Notes under the pieces: model-generated | Told to the model about the DNA's origin: nothing | Seen by the model: the letters and a program-made list of their open reading frames with translations, nothing else | The model's database searches: none | Program-made: the position numbers and the translations under genes | In this document: positions 9,185 to 15,949 of the stretch, piece by piece | Numbering within the stretch: position 1 is the stretch's first letter | Layout of the letters: each line of letters starts with the position of its first letter | DNA from: Leucobacter denitrificans | GTDB lineage: Bacteria > Actinomycetota > Actinomycetes > Actinomycetales > Microbacteriaceae | DNA: 64,000 nt | Direction of reading: 5' to 3' | NCBI RefSeq assembly: GCF_014396385.1 | Contig: NZ_CP060716.1 | Location: forward strand, 1,550,001 to 1,614,000

Positions 9185-9478
9185 GTGAAAACCTCAAGAA
9201 AATTTCTATCTGCCGCTGCACTTGCAGCAGCCGTATTACTCGCGACACCGATGGCAGCGAATGCAGTGACTGTCTCAAAAGGCGGCGGAACATGGACGTA
9301 CTCGGCCGAGGCGAAGAACCTCTACTCTCAGTATCAACACCATTCACGAACACATAAAGCCACCGTCGAGAACCTCAGTCAAAGACATTCCAGCGGCTGG
9401 CGGCCGAAAGGGGTTCTCGCTACAGCGGCATTGAGTGCGAGCCTTTTCGGAAATAAGGCCTACTGGGATGTGATCTAG
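9185..9478 (+). CDS. Lactococcin 972-family bacteriocin precursor
   Basis: 97 residues from the GTG at 9185, which follows GAAGGATCT. Residues 1-27 form a Sec signal peptide: KTSRK, then a hydrophobic core, ending MAANA. The mature part of about 70 residues begins near VTVSKGGGTW. It matches the lactococcin 972 pattern: GGGTWTYS near the start, regularly spaced aromatic residues (LYSQYQHHSRTH), an SSG turn, then a small-residue segment and a C-terminal aromatic end (GNKAYWDVI). It has no cysteines. Lactococcin 972 blocks septum formation by binding lipid II. The downstream lipoprotein, adaptor and ABC genes are candidate immunity or export partners. The target and activity are not known here. 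Confidence 0.85.
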   Translation: MKTSRKFLSAAALAAAVLLATPMAANAVTVSKGGGTWTYSAEAKNLYSQYQHHSRTHKATVENLSQRHSSGWRPKGVLATAALSASLFGNKAYWDVI

Positions 9479-9492
9479 CTCTCGCGAATATC

Positions 9493-9541
9493 GTTTCGGC
9501 GCACCGTCGCACAGTTCTTCGGTGCGCCGAAACCTTCTTTT
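9493..9541 (+). terminator. Strong intrinsic terminator between bacteriocin gene and its accessory genes
   Basis: A perfect 14-bp inverted repeat (GTTTCGGCGCACCG and its complement, 13-base loop) starts 15 bases after the bacteriocin stop and is followed by the T-rich TTCTTTT. It should stop most transcripts, so the short precursor message would outnumber read-through into the lipoprotein and transporter genes. Confidence 0.8.
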
Positions 9542-9573
9542 CGTAACTAGGCCACAATTACGTCAGGACCCGA

Positions 9574-10185
9574 ATGCGCCACATATCTACTTTGCTAATT
9601 GCCGGGATTGCAAGTTTCGTACTCATTGGCTGCTCATCAACAGACACGAATAGTATTCCTATTCCGGATGGAATCAGTTTCTCAGGGCCGCACGCTGAAA
9701 CCTTCGAGGAGGTGTGGAAAAGGACTACATCGGACTTCAGCCGCGAGGTGATCAAAGATCAGAGGATCACAGACCAGGAGTGGGCTGAAACCAAATCCCG
9801 CATGGAGCAGTGCATTTCGGACACGGGTATGACGTTAGATTCAATTGATGAAGACGGCGGCACTCTCGTGAGCTTCAATTCCGTGCCCCCCAGCCTGGGA
9901 GGCGAGAAGGTAGATGAGTGTTCGATGTCATCTGGCCTAGATGACATCGGATTCCTCCGCTATCAGTTGATTACAAACCCGAATAACATCGAGCCGTCAA
10001 TAATCATGGCGGAATGCTTGGTTCGCGCCAAAGTAGTCGAACCCTCTTACTCAGCGGCTCAATATCTAGAGGAAATTGACCTCGTATCTGAATCGCACCC
10101 CGGGATCTCGTATGTAGTGGATCCCGAGATTGGATACGACGCACTAATAACGTGCAGCGACGATCCGACGAATTCCTTCCAGTAG
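9574..10185 (+). CDS. Putative lipoprotein of the bacteriocin cluster
   Basis: 203 residues. The N-terminus MRHISTLLIAGIASFVLIGC is a lipoprotein signal with lipobox L-I-G-Cys20. The mature part is acidic and soluble, with four further cysteines (near CISD, CSMS, CLVR and CSDD) that could pair outside the membrane. I recognise no family. Small lipoproteins of this kind occur beside actinobacterial ABC systems. It lies between the bacteriocin gene and the adaptor gene, 7 bases before the latter, so it is probably co-expressed with the transporter. It could be an immunity factor or an exporter accessory protein; both are inference. Confidence 0.75.
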   Translation: MRHISTLLIAGIASFVLIGCSSTDTNSIPIPDGISFSGPHAETFEEVWKRTTSDFSREVIKDQRITDQEWAETKSRMEQCISDTGMTLDSIDEDGGTLVSFNSVPPSLGGEKVDECSMSSGLDDIGFLRYQLITNPNNIEPSIIMAECLVRAKVVEPSYSAAQYLEEIDLVSESHPGISYVVDPEIGYDALITCSDDPTNSFQ

Positions 10186-10192
10186 GTGATTC

Positions 10193-11263
10193 GTGAAGGT
10201 CAATATCGTTAAAGCCTCACTAGCCCTATTCTGTGTCGGCATACCGCTGGTCCTCGGCGGTGCCGCCGGGTACCTCGTCTTTGCAGACGATCTACCAGAG
10301 GCCATCGGTACATCAGCCCAAGAAAAGGTTGCTCCGGTGACTTATAGGGAGTTCACTGACACCCACAATGTGGAAGTCGATTTGGTTCAGGATAAATCAA
10401 CCAACCTCAGGTCATCCGGCGGTGGAAGAGTAACCGCAGTCAATTGCAAACCGGGTCAGACTTGGGAAAACGGGAAGAGCTACATCGAGATTGACGGGGA
10501 ACCAATCGTAAACCTTGCCACCAGCGCCCCGCTCTGGCGCGATATTTCCATGGGTGACTTCGGAAAAGATGTAGAGGAACTGCAGGCACAACTCGCAAAG
10601 ATTGGATACAACTCAGAAGGCAACGGAGTCTTGGGCCCTTATGCGTCAGCTTCAGTGGTCGAGCTTCGCCGAGCCAATGGGAGCCTCACTGAACCGACAA
10701 ACGTAGTCGAGATGCAAAATTTTCTTTGGGTTCCATCGGATTCTTTGGAAGTCTCAAACTGCAATATTGAAGTCGGGCAAATGCTTGCTCCTGATCAGAC
10801 AGTTGCGTCCGTCCAAGGGGCAATACGTGAAGTTTCCGTCAAGAGCCTGCCTGACTTCAATCAAGAGGTGGGCATGGAACTCGTGGTCGACGATATTGCT
10901 ATTCCCCTCGAGGCAGATGGCAGCGTTGCTGACCAAAGCTCATTTCAAAAGTTAGTAAAGACGCCCTCTTACATTCAGTCGCTTGCATCATCTACCGCTC
11001 AGGGTGAGACTCCAAACGAAATTCCTACAGGAAAGTTGACACTCAAGGGAGCAATTCGGCTTTCCGAGCCAATTCGGGTTGCGGTGATCCCACCAGCAGC
11101 ACTCTTCGGTGAGAACGGGGCCAACGCTTGCGTTCTTTTGAACGAGAAATCGTTCGAAGTTTCGATACTCGGCTCAGAGCTCGGTCAGACCTTTGTCGTT
11201 GGGCGAGACGGAGATCTTCCTGAATTGGTGAACTTAAACCCAAAGGAATCAAGATGTCCGTGA
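10193..11263 (+). CDS. Membrane-anchored adaptor with peptidoglycan-binding-like segment (MacA/HlyD-like)
   Basis: 356 residues from a GTG at 10193 preceded by AGGTG. One N-terminal transmembrane helix (about 5-30) leaves the rest outside the cell. Residues about 75-115 look like a lipoyl/biotinyl half-motif (GGGRVTAVNCKPGQTW). About 118-162 is a peptidoglycan-binding-domain-like helix pair (GDFGKDVEELQAQLAKIGY, then LGPYASASVVELRRANG). The C-terminal part is beta-rich, as in membrane fusion proteins (IRVAVIPPAALF). The long coiled hairpin of Gram-negative MacA is missing. Its stop overlaps the ATPase start by 10 bases. The likely role is linking the exporter to the cell wall. Confidence 0.72.
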   Translation: MKVNIVKASLALFCVGIPLVLGGAAGYLVFADDLPEAIGTSAQEKVAPVTYREFTDTHNVEVDLVQDKSTNLRSSGGGRVTAVNCKPGQTWENGKSYIEIDGEPIVNLATSAPLWRDISMGDFGKDVEELQAQLAKIGYNSEGNGVLGPYASASVVELRRANGSLTEPTNVVEMQNFLWVPSDSLEVSNCNIEVGQMLAPDQTVASVQGAIREVSVKSLPDFNQEVGMELVVDDIAIPLEADGSVADQSSFQKLVKTPSYIQSLASSTAQGETPNEIPTGKLTLKGAIRLSEPIRVAVIPPAALFGENGANACVLLNEKSFEVSILGSELGQTFVVGRDGDLPELVNLNPKESRCP

Positions 11264-11886
11264 GGTTTGAGGGCGTCGGTCATAAATTCACAGAGGAAGC
11301 ATGGCTTTTCCGAGGCCTGACTCTGCAACTTTCCCCGGGGCATGTTTATGCGCTCACGGGACCGTCGGGTTCTGGCAAGAGCACCCTCCTAAATTTGCTA
11401 TCCCGATGGAACAGCCCCACAGAAGGCAAGGTCGTAATCAATGTTCCTGGACGTACTTCCTGGGTATTTCAGAATCCACATGGGACTCCTCGTCGGAGCG
11501 CACTCGATCACCTGATGCTTCCGTTACTTGCCAAAGGTGAACATACCAAGAACGCACGCAGTCGATCCTTAGAGCTACTATCAAGATTCGGGCTGCGCGA
11601 AGTTGCCCTGCGTGAGTTTCGTGCGCTTTCGGGCGGGGAAGCACAACGTCTCATGCTCGCTTGTGGAATTGCAGTAAGTCCCGGGCTTCTCCTCGTCGAT
11701 GAGCCAACTGCTCAACTTGATCCCGCCACAGCACAGGACGTGAATAGAGCTATCCGAGAGCTCATCAGCCCCGAGACTATCGTTGTCATTGCAACTCACG
11801 ATCACGAAACACAAGTGGCGTGCACTGATCATATTGACTTGCGTAAGTACCAACCATTCAACGTACCCAGTTTCGTAGGAAGCTAG
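11254..11886 (+). CDS. ABC transporter ATP-binding protein (MacB/LolD/FtsE-like)
   Basis: 210 residues with a complete nucleotide-binding set: Walker A GPSGSGKST (36-44), Q-loop Gln73, signature LSGGE (125-129), Walker B LLLVDE (145-150) and switch His182. Length and motif spacing match the small ATPases that pair with MacB/FtsX-type permeases. It overlaps the adaptor gene and is three bases from the permease gene, so the three form one complex. In lactococcin 972 systems an ABC ATPase and a membrane protein accompany the precursor and are linked to immunity or secretion. It probably powers that function here. Confidence 0.9.
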   Translation: MSVRFEGVGHKFTEEAWLFRGLTLQLSPGHVYALTGPSGSGKSTLLNLLSRWNSPTEGKVVINVPGRTSWVFQNPHGTPRRSALDHLMLPLLAKGEHTKNARSRSLELLSRFGLREVALREFRALSGGEAQRLMLACGIAVSPGLLLVDEPTAQLDPATAQDVNRAIRELISPETIVVIATHDHETQVACTDHIDLRKYQPFNVPSFVGS

Positions 11887-11889
11887 GCC

Positions 11890-12960
11890 ATGCGCTGGAA
11901 CGTGCTTCTTAGGGAAGTCTGGCTGAATGTTCAAAGCGGAACTAGCCGTTCCGCGCAATTGTGCGTGGTCTTCTCTATCCTGCTAGCTGGACTCATATAC
12001 CTCGATCTCGGCAATACCCATTCGATTGAACTAGAGGCTCAGCGGTACCGCGAGAGCGGAGCCTCGATTATCACCCTTGAGGCAATTGGAAGAATTGACG
12101 GAACTGCGTGCGATCACCTGTCTAAGGTTCCTGGAATCCATTCATCTGGGGCGCTACGCAGAGAACCGACCGACCTCATCGTCGCAGCGCTGCCAGCTGC
12201 CCCTGTGTCCCACTATGCGGTTACTCCCGGGTTGAGGCATGTACTCCACATAACCGACAGCGGTACTGGCCTCCTGCTTTCATCAGTCCTCGCTCAGCAA
12301 GTTGCTGCAGGTCCAGGTGACGAACTCCTACTCTCCGACCGGCAAACCCCCATTGCAGACACATTCAACTACCCGGACGATGGGAGACGTGCTGGATTTG
12401 GCTACGCGGCTTTATCGCAGGAATTTCAAAGTGAGATTCCTTTCGACGAGTGCTGGGCAGAAATCTGGCCAACGAACCCTGAACTCGAAAGCCTCTTGTC
12501 GCTAACTGTCTATCCCGCAACTGATGACGAAACTTCAACAAGTCGCTCTCAGCTCAATACGACACTTGGTAAGACCTTTGATGGGAGAACAAGATTTGCA
12601 GAGCGGATTACTGCTCTGTCTTTTGCATTGGCAGGTGCGCTTGGAGCCTTTCTCGGGGTTTTCTCCGTTGCAAGCCGCCGTATCCAGCATGCCCGCAGCC
12701 TTCATTTCGGATTACATAAGAGAGATCTTCACATCATCACGATACTTGAGACTCTCACATGGGTCGCCCCGTCGATGCTCATCGCTGGAAGTGGCTCAAT
12801 CCTATATGCCGAGTTCGCTAGCATTTCTGATTCCTCGTACGTTTTGGTGATCAGTCTACGCATTATGGCTTGGGCTGCTTTCGGATCATTCTTGGGCGCT
12901 TCACTCGCCATGTTGGCGGTCCGAGAGAGGCACCTTTTCAAGTATTTTAAAGACCGATAG
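11890..12960 (+). CDS. Four-helix ABC permease of the bacteriocin cluster (FtsX/MacB-like topology)
   Basis: 356 residues. Predicted helices are at about 21-40, 241-262, 282-304 and 317-343. A large outside domain of about 200 residues with two cysteines (74 and 188) lies between helices 1 and 2. This is the topology of MacB/FtsX-type (type VII) ABC proteins. Between helices 2 and 3 lies ARSLHFGLHKRDLHIITIL, resembling their cytoplasmic coupling segment. It is about half the length of the usual lactococcin 972-associated integral membrane protein, so it should work as a homodimer with the ATPase. It ends the operon before a hairpin. Confidence 0.78.
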   Translation: MRWNVLLREVWLNVQSGTSRSAQLCVVFSILLAGLIYLDLGNTHSIELEAQRYRESGASIITLEAIGRIDGTACDHLSKVPGIHSSGALRREPTDLIVAALPAAPVSHYAVTPGLRHVLHITDSGTGLLLSSVLAQQVAAGPGDELLLSDRQTPIADTFNYPDDGRRAGFGYAALSQEFQSEIPFDECWAEIWPTNPELESLLSLTVYPATDDETSTSRSQLNTTLGKTFDGRTRFAERITALSFALAGALGAFLGVFSVASRRIQHARSLHFGLHKRDLHIITILETLTWVAPSMLIAGSGSILYAEFASISDSSYVLVISLRIMAWAAFGSFLGASLAMLAVRERHLFKYFKDR

Positions 12961-13042
12961 GAATCCTCCTAGTACCCCTCACATGTTGCTTGGCGATAGG
13001 TACTCTGAGCCCTCACGAGTCTTTTGGAGTACTGACATGAGG

Positions 13043-13071
13043 GCGGTGAAAGGATCCGGACCTTTCACCGC
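13043..13071. terminator. Hairpin between bacteriocin operon and ridA
   Basis: GCGGTGAAAGG and its perfect complement (11-bp arms, 7-base loop) lie between two convergent genes. There is no long T-run on either side, so termination efficiency is uncertain. It marks the right edge of the AT-richer bacteriocin island. Confidence 0.6.
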
Positions 13072-13097
13072 TTCCCTCGTCAAACTTCCGACTACAG

Positions 13098-13499
13098 TTA
13101 CTCCTGTTCTGAGATGTAGGCGACTCCCTGAATCTCGATAAGCGCCTCGGGCTGCCACAGACGAGTCACCCCGATGCCCGCCATTGCCGGGTACTCGGTG
13201 CCGGCAAGTTCGCGCCAGAGTCGACCGATCTCACGGCCGTGCTGCTGGTACGTCTCGACATCGGTGAGGTAGATCGTCACATCGACGAGATCGCTAGGCT
13301 TACCGCCCGCCGCCTCGAGCGTAGTGAGCACGTTCGAGAAGGCCTGAACAAACTGCTCGACGATGCCTCCGGGGACAATGTTGCCGTTGAGATCCATTGC
13401 CGTCTGCCCACCGAGGTAGACGAGCTCACCTGCCTTCACTCCGTGCGCGAATCCGCTTGGTTTGATGAGCGTTGGCGGGTTGATGATTTGGCTCGACAT
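13098..13499 (-). CDS. RidA family protein (enamine/imine deaminase)
   Basis: 133 residues, the normal length for the YjgF/YER057c/UK114 family. It has the family core GVKAGELVYLGGQTA and the C-terminal TRLWQPEALIEIQGVAYI, where the arginine and glutamate line the subunit-interface pocket. RidA members hydrolyse reactive enamines or imines to ketones, and a subgroup deaminates 2-aminomuconate in aromatic catabolism. It is divergent from an FAH-family hydrolase and next to an aryl-CoA degradation cluster. A pathway-specific deaminase role is therefore plausible, though general housekeeping cannot be excluded. Confidence 0.87.
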   Translation of the reverse strand: MSSQIINPPTLIKPSGFAHGVKAGELVYLGGQTAMDLNGNIVPGGIVEQFVQAFSNVLTTLEAAGGKPSDLVDVTIYLTDVETYQQHGREIGRLWRELAGTEYPAMAGIGVTRLWQPEALIEIQGVAYISEQE

Positions 13500-13553
13500 T
13501 TATGTTCTCCGTTTCTGGGATTGGGCACACGAATTGTGTATATTGAGACTATA

Positions 13554-13565
13554 TGACGAACGTCA
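13554..13565. promoter_or_regulatory. Small palindrome upstream of the FAH-family gene
   Basis: TGACG-aa-CGTCA is a perfect inverted repeat in the 91-bp gap between the divergent ridA and FAH-family genes, 25 bases before the latter. It may be an operator for the catabolic region. It is short enough to be chance. Confidence 0.3.
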
Positions 13566-13590
13566 GCATAACGACACAGGAGCTTGATTT

Positions 13591-14442
13591 ATGCGGCTTG
13601 CAACATTGAAGTTGAACACTCACTCAGGTGCGGGCGCGACCTTTGCGGCTGTTGGAGATAGCGCAGGTTGGGTTCATATTGATACGCCAAATGTTCAGAC
13701 GTTCATTTCACATGAAAGTTGGCGCGCCGCTGGCGAAGCTGCGCTTCGTGAACCCACCCGCCTCGCGGAAGGAAGCTTTGAATTTCTCACACCGGTACCC
13801 CAACCGGCGAAAGTGATCTGCTGCGGCCTGAATTATCACGACCACATCGTTGAAACTGGACGTGAGGTTCCCGAGTACCCCACCCTGTTCGCAAAGTTTG
13901 CTGACACTCTCACCGGCCCCGCAGACGATATTGCTGTTTCTCTCACCTCTCGGGTGGACTGGGAGGCAGAACTTGCGGTTGTCATCGGCCGAGAGATCTA
14001 CCAGGTGAACATTTCTGAGGCACGCGCTGCGATTCTTGGGTACACAGTCGCCAATGACATCTCAATGCGTGATTGGCAACAACGAACCCTGCAGTGGTTT
14101 CAGGGTAAGACGTTCGACCGCACGACTCCAGTTGGTCCATGTATTGTCACGGCCGACGAGATCGATCCCGTTGATGGCTTAGACATCGAATGCCGCATCA
14201 ATGGCAAAGTAGTGCAAAGCAGTAACACCCGAGAGTTGGTGTTCGACTCAGCTCGCCTCGTGGCCTATGTTTCGAGCTTTACCCGTCTGCAGCCCGGAGA
14301 CATTATTCTCACCGGCACCCCCGGAGGCGTCGCGCTCGGAATGGAGAACCCGCAGTACATGCGTAATGGTGACACGGTTGAGACATTTATCGAAGGAATA
14401 GGTGGGCTACGAAACACAATTCGCATGACCCCTACGCACTGA
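13591..14442 (+). CDS. Fumarylacetoacetate hydrolase-family protein
   Basis: 283 residues. An N-terminal segment of about 65 residues precedes the FAH domain, which opens with VICCGLNYHDHIVETG. Metal ligands are expected in WEAELAVVIGR and NDISMRDWQ, and the closing motif LQPGDIILTGTPGGV is conserved. The family cleaves C-C bonds of acylpyruvates (fumarylpyruvate, acylpyruvate) or decarboxylates related acids. Beside an aromatic hydroxylase and RidA, cleavage of a ring-opened maleyl- or fumarylpyruvate-type product is the best guess. The exact substrate cannot be read from the sequence. A hairpin terminator follows. Confidence 0.88.
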   Translation: MRLATLKLNTHSGAGATFAAVGDSAGWVHIDTPNVQTFISHESWRAAGEAALREPTRLAEGSFEFLTPVPQPAKVICCGLNYHDHIVETGREVPEYPTLFAKFADTLTGPADDIAVSLTSRVDWEAELAVVIGREIYQVNISEARAAILGYTVANDISMRDWQQRTLQWFQGKTFDRTTPVGPCIVTADEIDPVDGLDIECRINGKVVQSSNTRELVFDSARLVAYVSSFTRLQPGDIILTGTPGGVALGMENPQYMRNGDTVETFIEGIGGLRNTIRMTPTH

Positions 14443-14466
14443 ACGCGCTCAAGCAGAAACGGTCAA

Positions 14467-14497
14467 GGGGCGAACGCACATGGCTTGCGTTCGCCCC
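14467..14497. terminator. Bidirectional hairpin terminator
   Basis: GGGGCGAACGCA and its perfect complement form 12-bp arms with a 7-base loop between the convergent FAH-family and AAHS-transporter genes. The AAGCTTTTG on the right gives a short T-run for rightward transcripts. Confidence 0.75.
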
Positions 14498-14509
14498 AAG
14501 CTTTTGTCG

Positions 14510-15844
14510 CTACCGAGACTCGAGCGGCTTGTTCGGCACGAGGGCGACGGCGATCGCCGCGACAACGGCAACAAGTGCAAATGTGATGAAGTTCCATTCC
14601 GTTCCCACATTGAGCGCGGCCAGCCACCCACCCACGATAGGACCCATAATTGCGCCGATGCGCGCGAAACTCAGCGCCCAACCCGTAGCCGTTGCACGAA
14701 TTGAAGCGGGATAGTAATCAGTGATGTAGGCAGTGAGCACGAGTGAGGTGGAGATCGCTCCGATTCCAGATAATCCCACGAGGCAGAGGTTAATGAGCAT
14801 CGAGTTCGGGAACATCATGAGGAGGCACGCGATTCCGCCCACCAGGTAAAACAAGATGAGCACAGATTTCGCGCCGTACCGGTCTGAGAGCCAACCTACG
14901 CCCAGACCTCCAACCGCTGAAGCGAGACTGAACACCAACAGAAATGCGAGTGCCGGCCCGAGCTCATACCCAGAGGCACGCATGATCGACGGCAACCACG
15001 AGTTGAGTCCATACACGAGCAGCAGGCCCGCGAATAGCGCGATCCACAAGAAGATGGTGGATCGAAGGTAGCGCGGCGAGAATAGCTGTCCGAGAATTCG
15101 CTGCCAAGACACTGGTTCGTGCACGTCGAGCTGTTTCGGGATCGCGGGCACGTACGGCGAGATCTTAAGCTTCTCAGCCAACGTTACGGCCCGGTCATGC
15201 TGACCGCGATTTTCCAGTGATTCGAGTGATTCTGGAAGCAACTTTGCGATGATCGGAATAAGCAATACCGGCACTGCTCCTGCGGCAATCACCCAGCGCC
15301 AGCCAAGGTTCGAAAGCAGAAGCATTGATGTGATGGCAGATGCCACTATGCCAAGTGAGTAGCCCGAGTACATCAGCCCGTAGTTCAGGGAACGCTTGTT
15401 GGGTGCGGAATACTCGATCGTTAGTGCAGCACCCACTGGGATGATTCCACCCATACCAAGGCCGCCAAGGAAGCGGAACAGCCCAAACAGTTCGGGGGTC
15501 GGCGAGAGCGCTGCCCCGAGTTGCATCACCGTGAAGATCGTCATCGATACGAGGAGCATGCGTTTGCGACCGAGACGATCGCTCAATGTACCAATGAATA
15601 GTGCCCCGATGAGCATGCCCACAAGCGACCACGAGGCGAGGCCACCGAGTTCTACCGGAGTCAGGCCCCACTCCGGATCATCCGCGATTGCTGGCAGCAC
15701 CGCACCGATGACCCCGATGTCGTAACCATCGGCAAGAATTGCGAGGAAGCAACTCAGAAGCACGATGTTCGTCACCGCCCGCGGCACCGGCCACGCGTTC
15801 AAGGTTGCGGATGTTGTTGTTTGAGAAGACACCTTTGTCTCCAT
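14510..15844 (-). CDS. MFS aromatic acid:H+ symporter (AAHS family)
   Basis: 444 residues with 12 predicted helices. The first helix carries DGYDIGVIG, the Asp-rich motif of the aromatic-acid symporter family (PcaK, BenK). The loop between helices 2 and 3 has SDRLGRKRMLL and the corresponding later loop has GWLSDRYGAK. It should import a benzoate-type acid with protons. The gene lies downstream of the hydroxylase gene, separated from it by a hairpin, so it probably has its own promoter. The substrate is inferred from the cluster: anthranilate, salicylate or a related acid. Confidence 0.88.
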   Translation of the reverse strand: METKVSSQTTTSATLNAWPVPRAVTNIVLLSCFLAILADGYDIGVIGAVLPAIADDPEWGLTPVELGGLASWSLVGMLIGALFIGTLSDRLGRKRMLLVSMTIFTVMQLGAALSPTPELFGLFRFLGGLGMGGIIPVGAALTIEYSAPNKRSLNYGLMYSGYSLGIVASAITSMLLLSNLGWRWVIAAGAVPVLLIPIIAKLLPESLESLENRGQHDRAVTLAEKLKISPYVPAIPKQLDVHEPVSWQRILGQLFSPRYLRSTIFLWIALFAGLLLVYGLNSWLPSIMRASGYELGPALAFLLVFSLASAVGGLGVGWLSDRYGAKSVLILFYLVGGIACLLMMFPNSMLINLCLVGLSGIGAISTSLVLTAYITDYYPASIRATATGWALSFARIGAIMGPIVGGWLAALNVGTEWNFITFALVAVVAAIAVALVPNKPLESR

Positions 15845-15910
15845 TCCTTGTAGAGGGTTGAGCGCATTCGTCGTCGCAAATTATTGACGCGAAAGCATGT
15901 GAGATAGGGA

Positions 15911-15942
15911 GGTGGGTGCGTTCAACGTCGTACGCACCCACC
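15911..15942 (-). terminator. Hairpin after the aryl-CoA operon
   Basis: GGTGGGTGCGT and its perfect complement form 11-bp arms with a 10-base loop, eight bases past the stop of the hydroxylase gene. It separates the cupin-thioesterase-ligase-hydroxylase operon from the transporter gene read in the same direction. Confidence 0.65.
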
Positions 15943-15949
15943 GGTCTTG

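Noticed and set aside
9100..13097. Possible prophage or transposon boundaries around the bacteriocin island
   Set aside because: No integrase, transposase, flanking direct repeat or tRNA-end attachment site was seen on either side.
15678..15941. Minus-strand 87-codon frame near the AAHS transporter start
   Set aside because: It runs across the hairpin at 15911-15942 and into the transporter in another frame; no domain or ribosome site.
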